Shown here: in pieces, positions 22,741 to 32,555 of the stretch
Layout: each line of letters opens with the position of its first letter
Position numbering within the stretch: position 1 is the stretch's first letter
DNA from: Rhyzopertha dominica
Lineage: Eukaryota > Arthropoda > Insecta > Coleoptera > Bostrichidae
Assembly: GCA_025024175.1 (NCBI GenBank)
Contig: QCXZ01000064.1
Coordinates: 53,899,325-53,963,324 of the forward strand
Direction: 5' to 3'
DNA length: 64,000 bases
The notes under the pieces: generated by a model
Database searches by the model: none
What the model was told of the DNA's origin: nothing
Seen by the model: only the letters and a program-made list of their open reading frames with translations
Translations under genes and position numbers: made by a program

Positions 22741-23568
22741 GTTTCAACCACACGGTCATTTTCAAAGAGATAACGGCGTATAAACTCAGATGTGCAGAAT
22801 TTTGTTTACGTCCCCTTTTTACAGGGGTTGTAAAGTACAGTTGTAAAATTCTCTGGCCTGGGTTTTGAAAGTCGACTTTATCATTTCGGCAATATCAAAG
22901 GCGTACTGGACGTGCGAATTTCTATTTGTGTATTTGTGTATTTTTTTATGATGCTGAGTTTCTTTAATTTCCAAAAGTTTTAAAAGGTTCAGTTTTACCT
23001 TCCCTTTCGCAATGTAAATCCTTGACGTCGTTTTTATCTAAGTAATGGTTATTTTTTATGCAATGGTCAGCAAAACCTCTTGTGCTTTTATTTGAATTTA
23101 TATTCGTAACATGTTCTTTAATTCTATTGTTAATAGCTCTACCTGATTGTCCTATGTACATATATCATGTCACATTCCATGCATTTTATTTGGTAAATAC
23201 CATTTTTGTTCAATTTATTGGATTTTTGTTAAACACTAACTCCTTTGACATAATTTACTGCGGCGAAAATATGTTCTTTTTCATTGATGTTAGCATTGTA
23301 CAGCATTCTTTGTATTCTAACTTCATATTGCTTTTTAAGGATTTGGTCCACAATTTTTCTGTCATATACATTGATATAGGCCATTTGTTTAAATGTTGTC
23401 TATTCTTTTTCGAAACTTTGTTTTCTAAGTGGTATATTTATTAGTCTGTTTATTAAATTACAACTGTACTTTACAACTGCTGTAAAAAAGAGGAGGTAAC
23501 CAAATTCTGCACATCTGAGTTTAGTATAACGCTGTTATCTCTTTGACAATGACCGTGTGGTCGAAACG
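22741..23568 (-). mobile_element. PLE-2: deleted Penelope-like element with inverted terminal repeats
   Basis: About 110 bp at 22741-22850 is repeated inverted at 23457-23568. The shared sequence includes TGCACATCTGAGTTTA, a run around GTTATCTCTTTGA, and TGACCGTGTGGT-(C/T)-GAAAC, which resembles the 3' half of a hammerhead core (stem II plus GAAAC). Between them lies only the end of a Penelope protein on the minus strand, so the RT has been deleted. Terminal repeats in either orientation are known for this class. Confidence 0.72.
22964..23445 (-). pseudogene. GIY-YIG endonuclease of PLE-2
   Basis: GIY-YIG domains nick DNA to prime Penelope insertion. Reading down from 23445 gives NLINRLINIPL, then KNGIYQIKCMECDMIYV (the GIY part), then MYIGQSGRAINNRIKEHVTN with the conserved YIG, catalytic Arg and KEH. 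NSNKSTRGFADHCIKNNHY follows. A frame change separates the GIY and YIG halves. The open 3' segment is 22964-23161. Confidence 0.8.
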
Positions 23569-23569
23569 A

Positions 23570-24330
23570 TCGTCAGAGTTATCTGATAAATCAAGTAAGA
23601 CAAAGCACATACGCTCAATCAGCTTGTTTGCAAGCTACCTAATTATATTATAAGAGTTTAACTCAAATCGTATTACTTTTGTCTATTTTTGTAACAATGC
23701 ATAATATTGTTGTTTTTTTTTATCCTGACTGATTAGAATATGTAACTATGTAATATATAGCTATTAAGCTATACAAAAACATTCATTATAAGACTGCGAT
23801 AAAGGTGGGTAAGCGTTTGGCGCTTACGTATTACTGCCACTAGCCATTTTATTGGTGCCTGTCAACCGCAGCGATAACAATCCGCAACATTAATAGGAGT
23901 TTCTCAAAAAAAGTTGTGATGCAGCATGGTTTTTATGCATCTTACAAGTATAAAATTTGGAGTTACAGAATGAATTTCCAAATGAAAGAACAGATGGCAT
24001 ACATGCTAGTACGCCACCGGTGATCGGTTAGGTTAGTTAGTAGCACTCTGGAATTCATAATCCGTTTCCTTGTCTAAAGAAGAAGTAAATTCGAAAGAAG
24101 CAATAGAGAAATGAATCTTAAGAACTGTTTTTCTAAACGGTTTCCAAAGGTTGTGTATATAGATAAACGAACTCAATTTACTTTCACATAATTTACTGAA
24201 TTTCTATTTAATTTTGAGACCCGTATCTCATCAATCAAGTGAAGGTAAGTTTTTTTAGTACGAACTCTTAAAAATAGCTTTATGAAGTCGATTAAGCTGA
24301 CGCTGATAAAAGTTTTTTAACAATTGAATA
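23570..24330. other. AT-rich spacer, nothing recognised
   Basis: No protein motif, RNA gene or repeat that I can support. Confidence 0.45.
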
Positions 24331-24332
24331 GA

Positions 24333-24658
24333 AAGTAAGAATTTAGATGGCAATGCCATCTGTCAGCATTACACTGGCAAGATAACAAAGCCACCTAGCT
24401 GCCTCAACGGGTACTACTTCCTAAAGGAAGTGACCTGTAGCCTGACAAATTGGCGTTCAACTGCATACTTCAATTTGGCAGCAGGCCCCCACGGCACTTT
24501 TTACCGACATACATTAAATGCATGTCTATGCTGTGCTCAACCTCAACCAACTGCAGATACATCTATTTCGCTGTCATTACTCGTTAAGGCAGCTAGCTGG
24601 CTTTGCCATCATGTCAGTGTAATGCTGACAGATGGCATTGCCATCTAAATTCTTACTT
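24333..24658. mobile_element. Foldback/MITE copy 1 with ~70-bp terminal inverted repeats
   Basis: The left end AAGTAAGAATTTAGATGGCA is mirrored at the right end for about 70 bases with few mismatches; GATGGCAATGCCATC is itself palindromic. The 326-bp unit has no coding capacity. It carries internal blocks that recur in 24742-24935 and 30780-30965. Non-autonomous DNA transposon is the natural reading. Confidence 0.85.
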
Positions 24659-24659
24659 A

Positions 24660-24945
24660 TATCATACCATTGCTTTGGTATATAGGCAAAACCAGTTCTA
24701 TGCCGTGCTGTCTGCACTAGACTAAACTGCACTGATGAGCTGTAATGACAGCGAAATAGATCTATCTACAGTTGGTTGAGGTGCAGACAGCACAGCATAG
24801 ACATGCATTTTAATGTATGTCGGCTCTTGCCCGCTAGCAAAAAGGGCCTGCTGTCAAATTGAAGTATCTAATTGCATACCAATTTGTCAGGCTACAGGTC
24901 ACTTCTTTTAGGAAGTAGTACCCGTTAAGGCAGCACAGCATAGAC
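24660..24945. repeat. Second foldback copy, internal part inverted relative to copy 1
   Basis: 24742-24935 is the reverse complement of about 24405-24590, sharing GACAGCGAAATAGAT, CAGTTGGTTGAGG, GCATAGACATGCATTT and CAGGCTACAGGTCACTTC. Copy 1 and this copy therefore form a larger hairpin of about 540 bp. A small perfect hairpin (ATACCA...TGGTAT, about 24665-24683) sits between them. Confidence 0.8.
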
Positions 24946-24949
24946 ATTT

Positions 24950-27210
24950 TAATATCGAATAGAGCCATATTTTGTCCCTCAAAACACTATACGCTCCTCT
25001 ACTGGTGACACACTCGATATTTAAATTTAGAAGGAATATGTTAAAAGAACTATAGTAAAAATTAATACAAAAACCAATGAATGTGTATCTGATGCTAAAG
25101 CTATATCCGGCAGGAGTTTTGCGAGATCTTAAAAAAATTCATGTTGGAAAGCACAAAGTCTGTGTAAATACAAAGATTTCAAGTGTGTATTAACATTTGC
25201 GTATAAGTTAATATGCTTTCCACAACCGAATAGGACGTTTACTACATCAATTATATTTAGTTTATTACTTTTAACCTACACTTCAACATCAAATTAGTAT
25301 GTATTACTTAGCGGTATTATAAAAAACGAATTAAATTTAGTTGAGGTTAAATATACTCGTAGATTACGCGCTATAGTTGTGCGGTTTAGTTGAAGAGCTT
25401 TTTTTAACAAAAGTGGTAATAATACTGGTAGATAACTTGAAAAAATTAGATTTGTCGTTTACTTCAGATATTTTAAATATATAGCTATACTGTGAAAACC
25501 ACTTTGTAACAGGTTAATTTTCAAAAATTGTTGTTATTTAAACTGTATCGGGTTTGAGGTCATTGCTCTCTAACAGCTTGTAGCTCTTCGTGTAAAACAC
25601 GTCCGTTTATCTTCTGGTTGACGAATTCAAGGAGTAGTCTTATCATCTAGACGTTTTTCTTCTGGCCTGGAAAGTTCGAGAAAAATATTCCGCAAGGCAT
25701 TCTGTTTCCGTTGTCGGAATAGTTCACGTCATTTGACGGATCTGTGCGATAATTAAGCCACTAGTTTTCTGCAAATTTTTGGTTCCAATAAATTATAGTG
25801 TAGTTGTTTATTGAACCGAGCCATTGAGGGATTTCGTAGAATCAGTGAGCTTGAAATTTCACCGTTTTTTTCAGCGATAAACAGAGCTGAATTTCTTATC
25901 ACCTCGTCAGGCCGTTCTACACCTAAAAGTAGGCTTTCAGATATTCTCAATTTCCAGGCTAATGTTCGGTTTCTCATAATTTCAGCCCTTTTTACGTACT
26001 TGTCATCGTAATTATTGTGGTGTTGCTCTTGAGTCCTGGTTGCGTAAAAACAAGCCACTAGGCTCCCGTGTCAAGGTCCTTCCAGAATCGAGTTGACCTT
26101 TGATCTTCGTATCTACCCCATCGTTCTTAGAGGGTTGGAATACCTTCCACCTACCCACCACCAAGGTCTAGGGGGTACCAGGCTTATATAACTCGCCGGT
26201 GGAGACGTCATTCTATACCCGTCGTGGAGCAGCCCATCACAAAAACAAATAAGAATTTCACATAATATTCTCTTGTTTATCTTTATTTTATTACCCTACG
26301 ATTTCGAAAAGATCGTAATGGTATATGTTAGCTATTAACTTTGACTGTAATAATTTACACTCGAATTTACTTAGCGTGTTTGTATCGCGTTATTTGTTCA
26401 TATTCGTTACGATCTACGAAAAATTCAGGGGTTACCCTGCTAGTATTAGGTGAAGCCTAAAATTGAACTGTAGTGTCTCTTTATAAATAATTTGTGAGCC
26501 GAGTATAGCTATACCAGGTACAGCCAGAAAGTTTCGATGACTACTATTATTTTTATACAGTTAAAAGTTACTGTTTACTGGCGTTTGTATTGCTAAGTTT
26601 ATACGACCGTAAATTATACTGATTGTTAAAGAGAGCAGTGAGTTTTATTTTGTTTCTTACTTATTAAGAAGTTATCTTTCCCGTTTTTGGTGTTGTAATC
26701 GATCGGTTGCTTAACATTTAGTTGTAAAACGGGTGGCGCCTTTCAGTAAGATCGCGGGTTTAGGAGATTTATCCACCCCCTCTACGCTGCGCTGGTGGGT
26801 ACATACTGTTTAGCTGCCGTAACTTTGGTGAGATAGTTTCTCTATATATTTCTCTATAATTAATTATTCTCTACTTTCTTAATTTATGGTTTTGTGCGCG
26901 ACGTAAGGGTAATCCCCTAGAAGTCACGTCACAACTGTGCTTAAGTTCTAAAAGTAATAATTTTCCTCAAAAATTCAAACTCAGATTCTTAATTTACTTT
27001 ATTAACAATATAGATAAAGCTTGCTTCTATTTTGGCAATGCTAGAACAATTTCATCTTTAATAGTGATGGTGGTTATTATGTAGCCGAAAGCGCTTCATC
27101 TACATATATTGTGAGAAATTGAGTTAAACCTTTGGTTTTGATTTTTTGAAGGAAGCTATTATTTATAGCAAGTCCATCTCAAGTTTAACTTTAACTTCTA
27201 GAAGACCAAT
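24950..27210. other. Mostly non-coding; unrecognised minus frame at 25753-26058
   Basis: A 101-codon minus frame (starts MACFYATRTQEQHHNNYDDK) continues in other frames to about 25560 with residues such as ELFRQRKQNALRN, suggesting an old coding sequence. I recognise no family. 26090-26230 and 26720-26830 are GC-richer and without frames. No other signal found. Confidence 0.3.
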
Positions 27211-27216
27211 ATAGTA

Positions 27217-27816
27217 CTACGTATACATCTGTAGTTTAGCATGGTTGCTTATCGATATAAATTTAAAACGCATCATATCCAATATATCCACGACACTTAT
27301 ATACTTATTTAAATTCAAATCGTGTCGCGTTATGAACCACTTACAACCAAACGCAATACTAGAGGCGTTAAATATTATCAATTGCGTGGTAAAACTAACA
27401 ACACGTAGGCCGATCAACTCGTTCAATACCCACTTATTACACTCGGGCATGATACCTTCGGCATTGATATCACCTTTGCATAATCTAGGCTGGCCGCATC
27501 GTAAATCTAATTTTTTAGCAATTATTCGCCTAACCCCCGCATATTTATGCAAATCTTTGACGAAGAAAACGCGAATGCAGTCCGGTTCCACACTCTGCAT
27601 TGCACAAACGCAGTTAACGAATTTACCCATTAAGGTTTTCCCTTTGCTTATGTCCGAATGGCGTGCATCAATCAAGTAGGCTTGCGAAATGAGGTTGTAA
27701 TGTCGGGTGCGAATTTTCACTGTCGGTGGACGTTTTAACGAATTTGAAAGGTTAATGTATCTTCTGCAAGACCGAGAACAGTAATCGTACTTTCGGCACC
27801 TATTATAGCAGACGCA
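27217..27816 (-). CDS. Unidentified 199-codon open frame, Cys-rich start
   Basis: The frame runs from just after a stop at 27817-27819 to a TAG, with no internal stop. A start at GTG 27718-27720 would give 167 residues; no ATG lies near the 5' end, so it may be an exon or a fragment. The first residues are CVCYNRCRKYDYCSRSCRRY, a dense cysteine cluster. Later come MGKFVNCVCAMQS, RVFFVKDLHKYAGVRRI and LRCGQPRLCKGDINAEG. Local G+C is higher than the flanks, and the opposite strand is also open (27245-27679), a common shadow of real coding DNA. I cannot assign a family. A pyrimidine-rich acceptor-like TTCAG lies just upstream near 27832. Confidence 0.35.
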   Translation of the reverse strand, partial: CVCYNRCRKYDYCSRSCRRYINLSNSLKRPPTVKIRTRHYNLISQAYLIDARHSDISKGKTLMGKFVNCVCAMQSVEPDCIRVFFVKDLHKYAGVRRIIAKKLDLRCGQPRLCKGDINAEGIMPECNKWVLNELIGLRVVSFTTQLIIFNASSIAFGCKWFITRHDLNLNKYISVVDILDMMRFKFISISNHAKLQMYT

Positions 27817-27849
27817 TTAATCATATTTCTGAAGTTAGATGAAAGACTG

Positions 27850-28430
27850 AGAGGATTAGAACGGCGTGAAACCTGGGAGCTATTAGCAATCGTATTTCAG
27901 AGGCATGCAACCAGTCAGCTGTCAGTACAAAATACAGATTGAGCGATCGCTTCTCAAGAGAAGTTATTTGGATATAATTAACCCGATAACCAGAAGAATA
28001 AAGAAGTCCTCAGATTTCATAGTTAAACAGAATTTTCAGTTCTCTTCTCTGTATGTACATTAGCATGCAAAGTTTAGTTGCAAAATTTAAGCAAGCCATA
28101 CACTTAAATTTAGAAAGTTATTTTTGCTTGGAATAAGTTACTAAATTCCGTTACGTTAAATTAGTTTTGAAAATATGTAAACAAAACCACATAATTCGGT
28201 GTAAAATAATCTTCAAGCCATCTCGTAATAAGGGGTTAAATTTGTGCGAATTTGGTTGCCCTGATTGCCTGCCATGAAAAACTTACGTACAACACAATAA
28301 CTATCGTGTTTTTGGTTATTGTCAAATATTTCCAAAATTTCGTATTCGATATAAAAGTAACATTGGTTCTATTTTTATTACCGGTCACTATTATATTTTC
28401 TGCTTCGAATTCCTAACTAGTTTTACTTCC
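27850..28430. other. Spacer, nothing recognised
   Basis: No motif or repeat that I can support. Confidence 0.45.
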
Positions 28431-29140
28431 ACAACCAACGGATGGGAAGTATTGTATCGCAAAATATTTTCTGTCTGTGTCTGTGGTTTTGTTTGTGGAC
28501 ACGATAACTTTTGAAAGACTTAATATATGAACTTGAAATGTGGCAAACGTATAAATCTCAACTACCCAAAAAGACCTATTGTTTGTGGGCTAAGTAGGGT
28601 ATCGATAAGGGGGCGAAATTGGGGAGTAACTACCTTTTAGCAATTTTTTTCGTTTTAGTGTGTGATTAGTAGTATAACTGCGGGTATTATTTGCTCTTAT
28701 AAATTTTAGGTGCAGCAAACTGTTTAGAAGATATTAGCAAAAAAGCGTCACTTAAAAAAAACGGTTCTTCCTAAATATGTATCTCCGAATATATTTAATG
28801 TATTCTAAAATGAAAATACCATCAGATAGGAAATAGAATTTCTCGCAAAAAGTGTCTGAGAAAATTTATTCAAAATTTTGACATTTTTGAAATATTTCGA
28901 AAAAAATTTTGGTATTATATAGAAAATCAAATTTCTGATCAGAAAGTACTCTTGTAATTTTTTGTTAAGTTAATAATTTTCGATTTATTTGGAAAAACCG
29001 ATTTTAAAATTTATATATTTGAAAAAATGTGTAGAGAGAAAAAATGCTCAGTACCTGATTACTAATCGTATAGTATAAGAAATAAAAACGTAAATGTCAT
29101 TTTGACAATTGGATGTGGAAGTATTGATTCAATTTGCAGC
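28431..29140 (+). repeat. Repeat R1 copy 2
   Basis: Second copy of the repeat at 9707-10505, same orientation, with a shared start (TTTTACTTCCACA), shared TTTGTGGACACGA-TAACTTT-type core, and shared end ATTGATTCAATTTGCAGC. It lacks part of the 5' region and part of the 3' half, and carries a ~70-base internal block (about 28632-28715) absent from copy 1. Confidence 0.85.
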
Positions 29141-29419
29141 GGCTTTTAGTACGTCGTTTGTAAGTCCACATTATCGGTTTTCACTATGTGTTTTAAAAAT
29201 AATTTCGTACCTTTTCACGTAGCATAACAATAATAACGTTTATTCTTGTACTTTGTTAAACACCGTGCCTTTGAAATTTAAACAATAGAGAATGCATCGT
29301 GTTAGGCACTACTGCCTTCGATAGAATAAAAGAGTTACACATATACACTACAACTAATAGTTCTGACCAGACTGTACATAGTTAATTTAATAATTTAATT
29401 TATAATAATATATATTTAT

Positions 29420-30780
29420 TTATTTCCAACAGGTGAATCACCCAATTACAGAGAATATACTAATTACAATATAAACTTAATATAAACGTATACGTAATAT
29501 AAACATAATAATCGTGCTCCATGTGACGACTAATAATAAAATAAGAAAATGAAAACAAGAAACCTTAAATTTTGCTTAAACACAAAAAAAGTATTTGATT
29601 TTTAATATTATTACATGAATGATAATGGATATCACAACTACTGCTAATTTTGTTAAAATTGCTGCACATAACATATAAAGGTGATTTTAGCAGAACATTC
29701 GTATTGCAATTGCTACAGTAAAAAGTCGAGAAATACCGTGAGTTACTTCTAGGAACCATGAAAACTGGCCTATTAAGAAGACTAATATAATCAGTCGTAT
29801 TATTCAGTAACTTATGTAAAAATGCGATACTTTAGATAGTTCTCCTGGTTTCCAAAGAGTTAATATTAAATGTCCTTAACAGCTTATGATTGTCACATCC
29901 TCTTTCGGGATTTGTTTTAAACGAAATGTACCATAACAATTTTAAAAACTTTTTTTGCACAGATTCAATATGATTTATGTGTGTTACATATAAAGGTGAC
30001 CAAATGAACGCAGAAGGACAAAAAATAAAACTTTTAAGACCTTTAAGTTGGTAAACTCTCTACAATTGCGGTAAATAAATCCTAAAGTTTTAAAGGCGCT
30101 ATCAACAATATTTGTAATATTATGATTAACAAATGAAAGCTTGCAATCAAAGGTAATTCTTAAATCTTTAAATTTGTCTATTTACCTTATAGCTATATAT
30201 AATCGAGTTTTTCTTATTTGTGTAAGACATAATAAAGCATTTAGAAATGTTTAAGTTTAATCCGTTAAGCTCGCACCACTTGAGAAGATTATCGATGTTA
30301 TTCTGTAAGTCTTGACAATCTTCATCAGTTGACATTACATTACATGATAAAGTTTAAAGTCATCAGCAAATAAAAGATTGTTACAACTTGGTGTTGAAGT
30401 AAAATCGTTTATAAATAAAAGTAAGGGTACTAAATTTGAGCCTTGGGGCACACCGGAAATTGGTACGAAACCAGCAGATAAACAATTTCTATATCTAACA
30501 AAGTGTTCCCGATTAACAAGATAAGAAGTTAAGAGACCAATTAACAAGCTATTGAAACCTATATGCCGTAATTTGTCTAGCAGTAAAAATAATCCATTTG
30601 GTCGAAGGCTTTTTGAAAATCCGTGTATACTACATCCACTTGTCCATTTCCATCAAGCTCCTCAGTGACAAATTGAGTAAATTGCAATAAATTTGTCAGG
30701 GTGGTTCGTTTCTCCATAAAACCATGCTGAGCCGCTGTTATAATGTGTTTGATGACTGGGTGAATTCTTCTGTGTAACAT
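29420..30780 (-). pseudogene. LINE-E: Jockey-like RT fragment (family I)
   Basis: From 30780 down the minus strand reads AAQHGFMEKRTTLTNLLQFT, VDVVYTDFQKAFDQMDY, YRNCLSAGFVPISGVPQGSN, LLFADDFKLYHVM (intact catalytic FADD), then FKDLRITFDCKLSFVNH and AFKTLGFIYRNCREFTNLK. It ends near 29565 with SSSCDIHYHSCNNIKNQ. Stops and frameshifts separate these blocks. The 5' end is cut at 30780, exactly where a foldback copy begins. The thumb motif groups it with LINE-B and LINE-D. Confidence 0.85.
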
Positions 30781-30965
30781 AGTCTATGCTGTGTTGTGTG
30801 CACCTCAACCAACTGCAGATAGATCTATTTCGCTGTCATTACAGCTCATCAGTGCAACTTAGGTCTAGTGTAGGCAACACGGCATAGACCTGGTTTTGGC
30901 TTTGTCATCATGTCAGTGGCATTGCCATCCTAAATTCTTACTTACATCATACCATTGATGATTAT
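30780..30965. repeat. Foldback copy 3 (partial)
   Basis: Shares CCTCAACCAACTGCAGATA, ATCTATTTCGCTGTCATTAC and the terminal CTAAATTCTTACTTA plus CATACCATTG with the pair at 24333-24945. It abuts the truncated 5' end of LINE-E. Confidence 0.8.
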
Positions 30966-31637
30966 CATCAGTGTCTTTCATGAGAAGTCTTTTTAAGCTT
31001 GACGAGTATCCACCTTGAATATCATTCTAAAATAGAGCCTTCGTTGAGAAAAAACAATTCACATTTCATTTCCTATTTAAGTTCTTGCACTGTTGTGGGT
31101 TTGTTTGCATTAACCCATAATTTCAGGAACCTCCAAAAATACTTTCAAGGAGTAAGATCACATGACTTTGGTGGGATTTTCTGATCACTATTACGAGCTA
31201 GTACTCTGCCTGAAATTTTCTCAAGAAGCAAAACAATTGGCAGGTAACACCATTAACGTGCAAGAGCGGCATGTACACCCACTGTCAAACGATAACGCGC
31301 ACTTACTCCTATAATAAAGAGACTTTTGAAGCGAATGGAGGTGACGACTTGAAGGTATCTATTGTAGCCATAATACGACTTATTATTCCCCGTGCGAAGT
31401 TGGAGTGGGTCACTAGTTGCTAATATTTGAGAATCGCTGTAAATAGGGGTTGTTTCTAAAAAGCGCAAAATATTTTATTGTATAGCTCATCCTAATAGTT
31501 TGGTCTACTTCAGCGAACAGACGTTCGATTTTTTATATTTGTTTTAAAAGGACATATACATTACACATCAAAAAAATATACTATTTAGACAAAATCTGCA
31601 CTTGAGGACATTATATATAGCCGAAGCTTGATTTCGT

Positions 31638-31709
31638 AAGCTTCCTTTCTGACCCATGTAAGTGGGTTTCGTATGAAACGACTCATGTTTATCATTGAAA
31701 GGGAAGCTT
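31638..31709 (+). other. Compact multi-hairpin structure
   Basis: AAGCTTCCTTTC (31638-31649) pairs with GAAAGGGAAGCTT (31697-31709) with one bulge. Inside are ACCCA/TGGGT (31652-31656, 31663-31667) and GTTTC/GAAAC (31666-31670, 31675-31679), which overlap by two bases. The DNA, or an RNA from it, could fold into a branched stem. No known RNA family is recognised. Confidence 0.35.
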
Positions 31710-32395
31710 CTGGGTGCACTTTAAAAAAAAAAGAGTATATGTACTATATAGATATCCTATGCATTCACCGTTCCGACTGATGTAGAGGGCGCATTGCATA
31801 ATAAGGGAGCGGTTAAATGTACATACGTGTCACTTAAACTCACGTTAGGAGGAATTCTGTAGCAGGCGTTTCTCGTACGTCGCCTCGACAGCTTAATTGG
31901 ATTGTTGTTGACAGCTAAGCAGCAGTAAATACAAGCGAACTACTTGCACATTTATACTACACTGAACGCCTATACAAATCACTCTATGAATAAGATTAAT
32001 GACAATGAAAGTGACAAAGCTTTAATCAAGTGATGTGTATAAAAAGATAAATATCGGTTCAAGACGGATTAAGCTACAGTGTTGCTACTTACAAATTCAT
32101 TAAAAGTGCACGTTGTATTCCATACTGGTTGCCCACGTAAAGAATCTCCTTTGATATTAGCACCGGAACAAATAGACTACGCATTCATTTGTACTGACTG
32201 TCATTGTTTCCACTAATAAATATTCTAGCTCATTATCCTTTTTATCAGTTTGTCTATAGTTTCCTAGGTTGAATTAAAAGAAAAGAAAAAGAAAGGAACA
32301 GTGCTAAGTAGTCGTTGAACATGTGGTCCAGAAATGTTGCAAGATGATGTACAGTTTCTATAGAGAATAACTTTTTCCAAGGGGGTAACCGCTTC

Positions 32396-32555
32396 GTGTA
32401 ATCCTGGTACATGTGCAATGTAATCTTATGAAATCCATAATGTAATCTGAATGTAAATCATTATGTAATCTTGTGAATTTCTGTGTAGTCTTTGCGCAAT
32501 CTATACGATCTTAACGAAACCTGTATTTAATCACTGTGTAATCGAATCATGAAAA
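32396..32555 (+). repeat. Degenerate short tandem repeat (TGTAATCTT-like)
   Basis: Variants of (T/C)GTAATC(T/C) recur at irregular 15-30-base spacing (GTAATCCTGG, TGTAATCTTATG, TGTAATCTGAAT, TGTAATCTTGTG, TGTAGTCTTTG, TGTAATCGAATC). This looks like an old, decayed minisatellite. Confidence 0.5.

Noticed and set aside
22741..23568. Inverted repeats considered as a CRISPR-like or MITE structure
   Set aside because: Only two repeats, and a GIY-YIG Penelope endonuclease lies between them, so a PLE explains them better.
26090..26230. GC-richer stretch considered as a tRNA or rRNA fragment
   Set aside because: No acceptor stem, B-box or rRNA core motif could be found.
27245..27679. 144-codon plus frame opposite the 199-codon minus frame
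   Set aside because: Shorter, and it ends without any motif; treated as the antisense shadow, though the choice of strand is not certain.
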